A stretch of DNA of 64,000 nt, from positions 13,311,001-13,375,000 of the forward strand of contig CATNEN010000003.1 in assembly GCA_950097015.1 (NCBI GenBank). The letters run 5' to 3'. Under the pieces are notes generated by a model. It was not told the origin of the DNA and did no database searches. It worked only from the letters and a program-made list of their open reading frames with translations. Source of the stretch: Macrostomum hystrix (Eukaryota > Platyhelminthes > Macrostomidae). Positions 11,901-21,325 of this stretch are shown here, one piece after another; the first letter of the stretch is position 1, and each line of letters begins with the position of its first letter. A program made the translations under genes and the position numbers.

Positions 11901-12498
11901 ACAGGTGATCTCACTGAATCACTCACTCAATGCAACAGGTGATCTCACTGAATCACTCACTCAATCCAACAGGTTATCTCACTGAATCACTCACTCAATC
12001 CAACAGGTGATCTCACTGAATCACACGTGGCGCTTGTTGGAGTCGCGAGACAAGACATTGTTTGCAGTCTTCCAGAAGCAGATGCTCACGTTTCGCAGAT
12101 TTCGATGCGTGGTCGATACCAGCGATAAGCGAGTCATCTACGATCTAATTCCGCTAGTGAAGTTTCCAGCTCATCTGTACACATTCAGCTTTGAAGGCCA
12201 CGACAGACAAATCGAGGACACAACAATGGACGAGTTGGTGAACCTGGAACTAATGCTGCAGCGGTACAGTTTCGATGGAAACACGCTGCAGACGGTGATG
12301 GAACACTGTCGCACGCTAATGAAAATGCAGTCTCTGATACCAATGTTAAAGGAAATTTTCTCGTCCGAGACCCTGCTCAAACTGTTGATGGATCCGGCCA
12401 TGACTGAAGTGCCCACTGTTGAAAGGTTCTCGGAGCTCTGCCAGTCTCTTGAAGTGTCGCTGAGTTCGCTCGCCGCTCGCGCCGGCTTCGCGTCGTAA
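8931..12498 (+). CDS. NSP/BCAR3-SH2D3-like protein with a Cdc25-homology (p130Cas-binding) domain
   Basis: Exons: 8931-9307 (ATG candidate 8966), 10204-10724, 11339-11507, 12007-12498; GT-AG junctions, phases 0, 2, 0; about 507 aa from that ATG. Exon 1 is a Ser/Ala-rich linker with a poly-Ala tract. Exons 2-4 form one helical domain: RHNLLRCLVALTILSRRTT, then KDLFAYRSVMMALLSDQ, HTWRLLESRDKTLFAVF, a stretch like NSP 'MPLVT...TFEG', and a C-terminal ERFSELCQSLEVSLSSLA. In order and spacing this follows the NSP family domain of BCAR3/SH2D3C, which has a RasGEF fold adapted to bind p130Cas and usually has little exchange activity. No SH2 domain is visible in the window, although NSP proteins normally carry one at the N terminus. 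An acceptor at 8930 shows that at least one upstream exon exists. A divergent RalGPS-like RasGEF is the main alternative. Confidence 0.65.
9375..10165. repeat. AAGATCTCACCAAATCTCA-type array in NSP-like intron 1
   Basis: Irregular 10-15-bp units mixing AAATCTCACC and AAGATCTCATC fill almost the whole intron 9308-10203. Spurious open frames of about 67 codons result. Confidence 0.93.
10755..11202. repeat. 21-bp minisatellite in NSP-like intron 2
   Basis: About 21 copies of a unit with GTGTCTTTTTATAGGATATG. It starts 30 bp after the donor at 10725. The period is divisible by three, so open frames appear on both strands. Confidence 0.96.
11508..12006 (+). repeat. NSP-like intron 3 made of 34-bp copies of its own 3' splice junction
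   Basis: The entire 499-bp intron is an array. Each unit contains CCAACAG-GTGATCTCACTGAATCAC, that is, the real acceptor plus the first 18 coding bases of exon 4 (12007). Twelve such copies (11561 to about 11969) precede the true junction at 12006/12007. The first copy begins right after the donor (GTTAGTGATC). One copy reads AGGTTA, and several carry extra CACT tetramers. Confidence 0.95.
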
Positions 12499-12597
12499 TT
12501 TTGGCTGGCTTTAGAAAGTTTTTTATGAGTTTCAACCGTATAGCTAGCCATAGTTTTTTGCTGATAGTGCATTAAGTGCATGCTTTTATGGTGTGAC

Positions 12598-13036
12598 TCG
12601 CGGCGTGAGGTGGGTGTCAGTTTTAATGCGCGGCGTGAGGTGGATGTCTATTTGAATACGCGGCGTGAGGTGTGTGTTTATTTTAATATACGGCGTGAGG
12701 TCGGTGTCTAATGAACTTCGCGGCGTGAGGTGGGTGTCTAATGAAATTCGTGGCGTGAGGTGGTAGTCTATTGAAATTCGCGGCGTGAGGTGGGTGTCTA
12801 ATGGAATTCGTGGCGTGAGGTGGTAGTCTATTGAAATTCGTGGCGTGAGGTGGTAGTCTAATGAAATTCGTGGCGTGAGGTGGTAGTCTATTGAAATTCG
12901 CGGCGTGAGGTGAGTGTCTAAGGCAATTCGTGGCGTGAGGTGGTGTCTATTGAAATTCGCGGCGTGAGGTGGGTGTCTAATGAAATTCGCGGCGTGAGGT
13001 GTCAGATGGCGGTGTGACGGGGTGTCAGACTGGAGT
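12598..13036. repeat. 30-bp minisatellite 3' of the NSP-like gene
   Basis: About 14 units with GGCGTGAGGTGGGTGTCTAA; it begins about 100 bp after the stop codon, so it may lie in the 3' UTR. The minus strand is open for 174 codons (an artefact). Confidence 0.94.
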
Positions 13037-13984
13037 GAGGTGGACGCTAGGTAGTTTTTTGACAAATGCAAGAATACTTCACTGCAATAATTGATAGCAG
13101 CTAAATTCATTAAATATTATGTATTTTTACAAATAGGTGTGTATTGACTTTCTGCAATAAAAATATTTTCTATAAGTGTGATATAATTTTGTTACTTCAG
13201 GTATTTACAGCTGAACTGAACTGCTGATTTATTTAGCAATCCTTTCCGTAGGCTTTTTTGATCATATCCCCTGAAGCATGTGATATTGAATTTGTGTATC
13301 TTTTCAATAGTAATAGTTCATAGTGATGCAATCCAAATGGTATACCTATGGCTTTGATTTTTCGTTCTACAAACATAATATTTTTGTCACATATTGTTTT
13401 ACTTTTATTGAAGCAATGACTTAAATTCTTGTCTGTGTTGTTTTTGTGATTGCTTGCGATATTTTTGTGAATTCTAGATACTAGTAATTTAATATTTAAT
13501 TTAATATGCTTATAGTCTACTATAAGTAGCTTTGCTTAGAGTAGCTTTTTTGTTCTAGACCCAATTATAAATGACTGGCAGTATTTAATTACACAGCTAT
13601 TCAAATGCGAGCTAGATTATACGAGAATCATTTGCAATAGAATCTATTTTTATTAAATACATTTCGAAGAATCTCTATTGATTTCTTATTGATGCTTTTC
13701 TATTTTACCACTTTCGGCAACTCAGAAGCGACTATTCGATTAAGCGCTAATAGACTTTGAATTGTTTTTTTATTTTAAGTTTTTTAATACTCGAAAGTAA
13801 AATAGGTCAGGGGTTCCATAGCTTCATTTGTTTATTGCAGAAAAAATATTGTCAGAAAATCCAATTTCTAGTATTAAAAGTTGTCTTGTAGAAGTAAAAT
13901 TTTGAATGAAAATATTAGGAGACCATTTTTCAGAAAACAAAACATTATTTAGAAACGTGCGTAGTTTGTGAAGCCACTACTTTG
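13037..13984. other. AT-rich intergenic sequence
   Basis: No coding signal or repeat unit that I can support. It separates the 3' ends of two convergent genes. Confidence 0.45.
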
Positions 13985-14506
13985 AACACGAAAGGGTAAA
14001 AACTGGGAGAGAAAAAGGTGAGAATTAGAGGTAGAAAAAGGTGAGAATTAGAGGTAGAAAAAAGTGAGAATTGGGAAGAGAAAAAAGGTGAGATTCGGAG
14101 GAACGAGAAAGAGTGAGTATCGGAGGACGAAGAGGGTGAGAATTGGTAAAGGAAGAGGGTAAGAATTGAGAGAGGAAGAGGGTAAGAATTGAGGGAGGAA
14201 GAGGGTAAGAATTGAGAGAGGAAGAGGGTAAGAATTGAGGGAGGAAGAGGGTGAGAATTGAGAGAGGAAAAGGGTGAGAATTGAGAGAGGAAGAATGCTA
14301 GAATTGAGGGAGGAAGAGGGTGAGAATTGGGGAGGAAGAGGGTGAGAATTGGGGAGGAAGAGGGTGAGAATTGGGGAGGAAGAGGGTGAGAATTGGGGGA
14401 GGGAGAGAGTGGGAATTGGGGGAGGAAGAGGGTGAGAATTGGGGGAGGGAGAGAGTGAGAATTAGGGACGAAAGAGAGTATTTATCGAGGCAGGAAGAGG
14501 GTGAGA
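13985..14506. repeat. Purine-rich 20-23-bp array
   Basis: Diverged units such as GGAAGAGGGTGAGAATTG, almost all purines on the plus strand. Just downstream of the unknown minus-strand gene. Confidence 0.92.
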
Positions 14507-14579
14507 AGTTTTGCCATCGATAATTTTAGTTATTGTCATGAGATTAGTGTCATCGTTTATTTAGTCGATAACGGTAGCA

Positions 14580-16982
14580 TTAGTTCCAATCACAATGGGT
14601 CATGTACTGCCGACTTTTGCTACGAAATCTGACCACATCACTGTCTGTCATTGGCTCGCCGCTGACATTTGAAGCAGCGGCAGCCAGGCGAATTTCTGGC
14701 AGAATAGGATTGGCCAACTCCTTGGCTAGGACCTGTCTGGCGCTGTTCCAAGGTCGCTGGTGATACAGATCCGGCAGCGGCTGGCGCTTCTCCAACGGAT
14801 TCGAGTCTCGCACCTCCGCCGGATTGTTGACGTACCATGGAGAGTTGTGCTTCACCTTTGCGAGTTATTTTATTTCATTAGGCGTGTAAAAATTAGGTAC
14901 TTCCAAGAACCTCTTGTACGTAGTAGGGTCCCTAAGATCTTTCCGCGGCGAGGCCACATTCATTTGGGGCGCAGCCGCGGAGAGAAGGCTTGGTGGCTTG
15001 TCGTGCAATTTACGCCATTGAGGGCCAACCTACAAGGCGCAGTGAGAGTGTACACTGCCTGACGATGAGAATGTCAGGGCAGATGTACACACATGTGTGA
15101 GTTTGAGCTCAGGAGTCTAGTGTCATTGCCCGCAGCCCTCATGCAATTATTATTATTATTATTATTGTTCGTACTGGTCCTTTGTAGCTCGTATTTGTAG
15201 TCAATAGGCTATCTAGATCGATACAGAACAACCTTATCGATGGCTTCGCTCTAGAACAGGGGTCGGCAAACTCCGGCCCGCGGGCCAGATGCGGCCCTCG
15301 AAGCTCCCAAATCCGGCCCGTTGCCCATTCTGACATCTACAGTGTCCTGTTTCATCTCTCTCGTGTCTAATCTCTCCCGTGTCTCATCGCTCTCGTGTCT
15401 AATCTCTCCCGTGTCTCATCGCTCTCGTGTCTAATCTCTCCCGTGTCTAATCTATCCCGTGTCTAATCTCTCCCGTGTCTAATCTCTCCCGTGTCTAATC
15501 TCTCCCGTGTCTCATCTCTCCCCTATCTCATATTTATAGTCAATGCGGCCCGCTGTCGTCTTTTAGGTTCTCTCTTTGGCCCGCCAGCAAATAAGTTTGC
15601 CTACCCCTGCTCTAGAAGGTATAGAGGCGGTATTTCAGTGTCTAACAATGGCCCAACCTGATAGTTCGGATCCTCGTGCAGTCGTTTCACCCGGTCCTCG
15701 GCTTGCATATCTCGCAGCACCCTATTGCGCAACTGGGTCCGCTTGTTGGGATAAAACAACTCCCGAGCCCTGGGATGCTCCCAAAGCCAGGGTCGTCTAA
15801 TTAGACGCTCGTCTAGCGGCGCCTGTGGTGGCACGTAGGTGGCGCTGACGGCCTCAGACGTCCAGTCCGGATGGATGACGTAGAAGTCGCGAGGATTGCG
15901 ATTCGACTGGGCGAATGGGAAGAAAAGAGGAAGAATTAGTGAGGATATGGATTCGAAATGGGAAGAGGGATTGAAAAGAAAATGGGAAGAAAGTTGGAGA
16001 AGGAAATGGGAAGAGAGATTTGATGGGAAATGGGAAGAGGGATTGAAAAGAAAATGGGAAGAAAGTTGGAGAAGGAAATGGGAAGAGAGATTTGATGGGA
16101 AATGGGAAGAGAGATTTGATGGGAAATGGGAAGAGAGATTTGATGGGAAATGGGAAGAGAGATTTGATGGGAAATGGGAAGAGAGATTTGATGGGAAATG
16201 GGAAGAGAGATTTGATGGGAAATGGGAAGAGAGATTTGATGAAAAATGGGAAGAGAGATTTGATGGGAAATGGGAAGAGAGATTTGATGGGAAATGGGAA
16301 GAGAGATTTGATGGGAAATGGGAAGAGGGATTATATAGGAAATGGGAAGAGAGATTCTATAGGAAATTGGAAGAGAGATTTGATGGGAAATGGGAAGAGA
16401 GATTTGTTGGGAAATGGGAAGAGAGATTTGATGGGAAATGGGAAGAGAGATTCTATAGGAAATGGGAAGAGAGATTTGATAGGAAATGGGAAGAGAGATT
16501 CTATAGGAAATGGGAAGAGAGATTTGGTAGGAAATGGGAAGAGAGATTTGATGGGAAATGGGAAGAGAGATTTGATAGGAAATGGGAAGAGAGATTTGAT
16601 GGGAAATGGGAAGAGAGATTTGATAGGAAATGGGAAGAGAGATTTGATAGGAAATGGAAAGAGAGATTTGATAGGAAATGGGAAGATAGATTTTGGGAAG
16701 AGGGATGGGAAATTGAATATTAAGCAGTACTTTTACCTGTACTTTAGTTACTATATACAGGTAAACTTACAGAGAAAGGCGAAGCTGTATGCACGCCATC
16801 TCGCTTGTCGTTTCTCGGCCAGATACTGCAATGAAATCGTGATGAAAAAAAACTGAAACAATGTAGATTGTTTCTAAAAAGAAACGGTAATATAATTTTT
16901 AAACTCACACTTCGCACGACTCAATGTACGGTCGAGTTGTTACATCATACTGGTAGTCAGTTACAGACCAGGTGGCGGCCAT
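14580..16982 (-). CDS. Unrecognised 217-aa protein, four exons, divergent from IFT27
   Basis: Exons on the minus strand: 16982-16909, 16825-16771, 15906-15658, 14855-14580. Donors are GTGAGT, GTAAGT and a weaker GTTGGG; phases are 2, 0, 0 and a single frame results. The start is the ATG at 16982 in MAATWSVTDYQYDVTTRPY. The protein is rich in Trp, Tyr, Pro and Arg, with motifs NPRDFYVIHPDW, RPWLWEHPRARELFYPNKR, SPWYVNNPAEVRDSNPLEKR and DLYHQRPWNSA. There is no signal peptide, membrane span or coiled coil. I do not recognise the family. Such short, extended, aromatic and basic proteins are common among axonemal microtubule-inner proteins, and its head-to-head partner is IFT27, so a ciliary role is an inference. 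Intron 3 contains a hAT-type element; intron 2 contains a 24-bp array. Confidence 0.75.
15257..15609. mobile_element. Complete hAT-type MITE with 8-bp target duplication
   Basis: A 353-bp element bounded by inverted termini CAGGGGTCGGCAAACT and (reverse) CAGGGGTAGGCAAACTT. It is flanked by an exact 8-bp duplication, CTCTAGAA, at 15249-15256 and 15610-15617. Eight-base duplications and CAGGGGT-type ends are the hallmark of hAT transposons. It encodes nothing. The centre (about 15345-15530) is a TCTAATCTCTCCCGTG minisatellite. It sits in intron 3 of the unknown minus-strand gene, 40 bp past the exon end. Confidence 0.9.
15935..16706. repeat. 24-bp minisatellite in intron 2 of the unknown gene
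   Basis: About 32 copies of a unit with GGGAAGAGAGATTTGATGGG. Open plus frames of 254 and 275 codons are pure repeat. On the gene's sense (minus) strand the array is pyrimidine-rich. Confidence 0.96.
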
Positions 16983-17714
16983 GTTGTTTTATAATTTAGG
17001 AAAGCTTCTTTTTTAAAGTTGATAGGCAAATAGGCAAGTGCCCGTATGTTCGTATGTACACAGTTTTTTGCTCTTTTTAAACTGAGCCACAGCAGCCTCG
17101 TTTTAAAATTATATTCATCGGAGAAGAAAGGGAAGAACAGTCTGAGAAGAGAGAAGGCCAGTTGAAGAGTCCCTTTTTTAATGAATTATTAATTACCCCT
17201 CTTCATCTCTGCAGAGTACTATAGACGCAAGTATTATCCATCCATAATATCTCGGCGATATCGACTTCACTTCACTTTGGAATTTTCCATCTGGGCAGAC
17301 AAGGCAGAGCAGACAGACGGTCAAATGTGAGGTGTGAGGGGTGAGGTAAAGGGTCAGGGGTGGATATTGGCAATGTACACTGGCCGGTGGGGGGAAGGAA
17401 TGTACACTCCTGAATGTACGCACAAAACCTCACCCCACAAATTTCAGCACCCGCACAAGTTGGATGGCGGGTTCGTCTCTTCGCTGACTCTCTTATTAAT
17501 TTCACTCCCGAATCTCTTTATTTACTCTGGTTGTCAATAGCAACGAGTGTACAAACCTCCGCACCCACGCCCTACCCTCCTCTGCGACCCCAGGCTGTAA
17601 AGCCAACCTCAGCTCCAATTTTACATTCCAATCTTTTCCTGTGAATTCTTAACGAGTAATAATACTGTTCTTTTTATTTGACTATTGATTTGGCTGTTAA
17701 TCCAACTCGCCGCA
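16983..17714. promoter_or_regulatory. Bidirectional promoter region between the unknown gene and IFT27
   Basis: A 732-bp gap separates the two divergent start codons, so both promoters must lie here or overlap. No TATA box is obvious. Apart from the X-box candidate at 17530-17544 I see no structured element. The open frames in it have no family resemblance. Confidence 0.5.
17530..17544 (+). promoter_or_regulatory. RFX X-box candidate
   Basis: GTTGTC-AAT-AGCAAC fits the RFX consensus RYYNYY-N(1-3)-RRNRAC at every constrained position. It is 171 bp upstream of the IFT27 start. X-boxes at this distance typically drive ciliary genes, including IFT components. Chance occurrence in 730 bp is possible. 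Confidence 0.5.
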
Positions 17715-18299
17715 ATGCCGTTAATCCTTCGCGCAAAAGTGATCGTCGTGGGCGATTCTACTGTTGGCAAGAGCTCCCTAGTGCAAATGTTTCACAGCGA
17801 TGGACAGCATTTTCCTAAGAACTACTCAATGACCACCGGAGTTGAACTAGTCGTGAAATCCTGCATGCTGCCGCAAAGTCAAGGCGACCAAGTGGAAATG
17901 TACTTATACGATTGCGCCGGCAAGGAGGCCTACAGCGACGTTGTTGAGAAGTATGCTCAACGGCCCGACCTGTGTGTCCTAGTCTACGACGTGACCAGCG
18001 AGTCCTCGTTCAGCAAGTGCGCGCAATGGCTAGCCAAACTGCCTAAGCTATCTCGCAATGGCGCATTGCCAATCACAGCTCTGGTTGCGCACAAATCTGA
18101 TTTGGATAGTAGGCGCATTGTGACAACTAACCAGGGCCAGGAAATGGCTCACAACAATGGCCTCTTGTACTTTGAAGCCTCGGCCAAGGAGGCTCACGGC
18201 GTTGAGGCGCCGTTTGTTGAATTGGCAAAGAAATTCACCGAGTTGTACACGGAGCGGTGTGCTCAAATAGCCGAGTATTGCAATAATGCACGGCGTTGA
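17715..18299 (+). CDS. IFT27: IFT27 (RabL4), Rab-like GTPase of the IFT-B complex
   Basis: Small GTPase that pairs with IFT25 in the IFT-B train and is needed for BBSome-dependent export from cilia. Single exon, 194 aa, close to the human length of 186. Visible motifs: P-loop GDSTVGKSSL near residue 13, the IFT27-type switch I/RabF substitute YSMTTGVELVVKSC, G3-like YDCAGKEAYSDVVEKY (the usual DTAGQE is altered, as is typical of IFT27), VLVYDVTSESSF, G4 variant HKSDLD (canonical NKxD), and G5 EASAKE. There is no C-terminal prenylation cysteine, as in other IFT27 proteins. The ATG at 17715 is chosen because the family begins just before the first beta strand; an in-frame ATG at 17685 would add ten residues. 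Confidence 0.93.
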   Translation: MPLILRAKVIVVGDSTVGKSSLVQMFHSDGQHFPKNYSMTTGVELVVKSCMLPQSQGDQVEMYLYDCAGKEAYSDVVEKYAQRPDLCVLVYDVTSESSFSKCAQWLAKLPKLSRNGALPITALVAHKSDLDSRRIVTTNQGQEMAHNNGLLYFEASAKEAHGVEAPFVELAKKFTELYTERCAQIAEYCNNARR

Positions 18300-18525
18300 G
18301 CTCTGACTATTTCATGACTGAATTATTTAATTAGGTTTTTACTTAGTTTCGTCCTTGGTAGGAAAATTTAAGTTTTTTTTTTCATCCGAATGTACCATAT
18401 CAAATTATCAGGATGTGTCGTGAATGTGCTGTGATATAAATATAACCAAATTATTGAATAATAGAAGCCTGTCAAAATAATTTTTACTCAATTTTGAGTC
18501 ATAATATTATGCTTATTAACCGCTA
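18300..18525. other. IFT27 3' flank
   Basis: AT-rich unique sequence; no gene. Confidence 0.4.
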
Positions 18526-18878
18526 GTGTTCATGACCATGCTCATTATCAGCTAGCTAGTGTTCATGACAATGCTCATTATCAGCTAGCTAGTGTTCATG
18601 ACCATGCTCATTATCAGCTAGCTAGTGTTCATGACCATGCTCATTAGCAGCTAGTGTTTATGACCATGCTCATGAGCAGCTAGCTAGTGTTCATAACCAT
18701 GCTCATTATCAGCTAGCTAGTGTTCATGACCATGCTCATTATCAGCTAGCTAGTGTTCATGACCATGCTCATTAGCAGCTAGTGTTCATGATCATGCTCA
18801 TTATCAGCTAGTGTTCATGATCATGCTCAATATCAGCTAGTGTTTATGATCATGCTCATTATCAGCTAGTGTTCATTA
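18526..18878. repeat. 33-bp minisatellite
   Basis: About eleven units with TTCATGACCATGCTCATTAT and a palindromic AGCTAGCT in the longer ones; some units have lost the second CTAG. Confidence 0.93.
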
Positions 18879-19759
18879 GTGGTAAGTGATATGACTGAGA
18901 TCAGTAAATGCACTAATAACAGTGTTAATTGTCACGATTATAACAAACTACTAAATAGTGACCTTATAAGAAAGTATCAATCATAAACAATTTATTGATA
19001 ACATATTGTATTTTAATTATAAAGAAGTTTAAATTATCCGTCCATTTTTCCTCTATTGCGTCACTTAACTTTTTGCATACAAAATTTTTTATGGCATCAA
19101 AATATAGTGTCACAAAAAAACTTATAATTGAACGACTACCAATGCACTACCCATAAAAACTTAATGTCTCGTATTTAAAGTTTTTTAATTCAGCTAAAAA
19201 CTCACAATAGCCTACTATGAGTAGAGAACTGTGAGTTTCTAAATCGAATATTATTGCTATATGTAAAAGGCTCGTAGATTGTCCATCCACCGATGCCTAA
19301 AGCTTAATTCCCAAGTTGATCGTAAAAGCTGCGTTGTGTCGACGATATCTCAAACGGAAAGGAAGCTGTTGTGACAGTCTTCCTTCCTTCATCGGAGCTG
19401 CAACGCCTGTTAAAGGAATTGGAAAGAAATCCACGATCGACTTCAATAAGCAATTCCTTCACAATATTATTGATTTCGTGTGCTTCGATATTCATGAATA
19501 ATTTTGCTCACCAGAAAAAGAAACATAAATTTCCTGCTTCCCTAGTCGCGCCGCTTTTGTGTCATATGTTAACGGAAATTGAAGCGAACCGTTAATTTCT
19601 GCTTTCCGCGAATAGCTCTTTCGACATCAAGCAAGAATTTCAACACTTGTTTGCAACTGCTTTCCCAAATGATAGAAGACAGTTTTTCTTGAGTAAAAAG
19701 CCGGGTTTCTTCTTTTGTGATAAAGCATACGGCTTTTTTGTATATTTTTTACTGAGTAT
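18879..19759. other. Intergenic, no gene supported
   Basis: Mostly AT-rich. Between 19304 and 19600, frames of 60-74 codons are open on both strands with mixed composition, but nothing resembles a known family and no splice sites frame them. Confidence 0.4.
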
Positions 19760-19935
19760 GTGATGTGTTTCAGCCCAGTGGTATAAGCTCAAAGATCAGG
19801 AGTTCGATTCCCAATTGCACTGAAACTATTTGTGTCCTTTTATACGAGTAGCAACATGCTTTACTCTGGTTAAATTGTTACCAGCATTAGCTGGGTTTAT
19901 TGAGGGTGGGTGTGGCGTTCCCCCAGTCCATGGAC
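19760..19935 (+). mobile_element. tRNA-derived SINE
   Basis: The head looks like a degraded tRNA: CAGCCCAGTGGTATAAGC fits a pol III A box, and AGTTCGATTCCC fits a B box about 30 bp later. The body has ATTTGTGTCCTTTTATACGA, and the tail has GGGTGGGTGTGGCGTTCCCC plus GTCCATGGAC. The body matches the element at 49130-49312; the tail matches 8669-8728. Confidence 0.75.
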
Positions 19936-20813
19936 AGATAAACAGATAAATATTTTGAAAATTAAATGTTGTAAACGAAGAAAAATCTATTAAATCGAAA
20001 CAAGTTGTTTCGCTATTAAAGTATATTTGCACTGATTTCTCGGCATGCAGAAATAACAAAATTTCAAAGAAAAAAGAAATCTTATTGAAAGTGTTTCATT
20101 TTGGACAGTTTAAAGCAATTTTTAGTCAGTGAAGCAAAGTGATTGGTCAAGCACAGAACTGGGCAAAATACACGAACAGCTGTGGAGCGCTCAAGTAAAA
20201 AAACAAAGCGAAGAAATGGATTGTGTACATGATATTCATGTGTGCTCAAAACTAATTGAGATACGAAAAATGGATGTTTTGTGTACAAGTTTATTTTTTC
20301 TTGGAGCTTTTGCATGGTATCTATATGACAGACTTATTTCATCTGAAACCCATTAACATAAGTTTCGCCACTTTAGTCTCCGTTTTCTGCCCTTCTTTCC
20401 GTTTTTTCTCTCTCATTCTCTTTCCCTTCCTCGTTTCTGATTGGTCGCCACCTCACACCAACTGCTGAACATTCTTATTCCATAACCCTCTGTCTGTTCA
20501 AATTCAGAGATAGCATTCATTTCTCTCTCCCTCTCGCGTCTCTGATTGGCTCACTGTTCGCTTCTCTTAGCCTCCAACCCCCCTCCATAGTTCTTGTTAT
20601 CTATAAATATACTTTTTTAACTTCAAGTCGTAAATGAGGTCTCTTACTGCGAAGACATATTTTTTGCTTAATAATTTTTTATGGTGCCAGAATGATTTGA
20701 TTAAGCAGACATCAAAGCTCATAAATCCCTATTTTTTACTTTGTAAAAACATGAAAATCAGAGAAAGTTGGGAATTTTTCGTAAAGAAAACTATTTTTTT
20801 TGTTCACTTGCCC
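19936..20813. other. Intergenic or 3' flank of the Ly6-like gene
   Basis: No supported gene. Two CTGATTGG(T/C) CCAAT-type boxes at about 20437 and 20541 lie in pyrimidine-rich DNA reminiscent of the 55-bp array at 7808-8318. Confidence 0.4.
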
Positions 20814-21325
20814 TCACGAAGACAGCCTCGTAGAACTGATCGCCAGGGCAGCCGCCGCCAGTGACGTCAGCACTGACAGTTTCGCGGAGCCACCAGCCGA
20901 ATTACAACCGTCAGTTTTGCAGGTGAGAATACAGCCGTACATCATGACGCCCTGCCATTTAATCTTCTGCAATGGCCCGCAATGATTACTGCGACCAATC
21001 TCGGTGTTGTCAGAGTTGCCACCGTTGTCAACTACGCAGGTGCGAATCACGGTCCGGCTTTGATCGTTGGCTGCGATGCGGTTTGTTTAAAATGGAAATA
21101 TTCATTATTTGTGCATCATATAGTGAGAATTTCTGCTCGAAAAAACGTACTCACGATTTTGCAGTTTGATTTTGATGCATTCGGTGGCTGGAAAAAGCCC
21201 GGTCCTGCTCATTCGCGCCGCCTGACAGTTGGAATTGAAGAAGCCGCCAACGTTGCCAAACGTGTCCTCGCACAACGGCGTCGAGTTGTTGATCGACGTA
21301 CAGACGAAGCAGCCGAGACTGTTTA
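20814..21325 (-). CDS. Ly6/uPAR-fold protein of quiver (QVR) type, last two exons
   Basis: Predicted GPI-anchored three-finger protein of the quiver/sleepless group, which acts at the outer cell surface, often tuning ion channels. Exons on minus: 21325-21155 and 21070-20814, donor GTGAGT, acceptor CGCAG, phase 1. The mature fold carries ten cysteines in the expected order: GCFVCTS, PLCED, NSNC, TECIKI, RTCVV, NHCG, YGC, LTCKTDGCN. After the closing CN come a small-residue stretch (SAGGSA) suitable as a GPI omega site and a 20-residue hydrophobic tail ending at the stop. The exon carrying the signal peptide is upstream (above 21326) and was not found. No other gene matches this cysteine pattern, so the family call is firm; the orthologue is not. 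Confidence 0.8.

Noticed and set aside
15576-15834. Extension of the unknown gene's exon into the hAT-type terminus (frame open to a stop in the element)
   Set aside because: The donor at 15657 gives phase 0 and joins cleanly to the next exon at 14855; reading into the transposon end stops after about 20 codons.
17334-17644. Overlapping short plus-strand frames upstream of IFT27
   Set aside because: No family resemblance, inconsistent composition, and they overlap the presumed bidirectional promoter.
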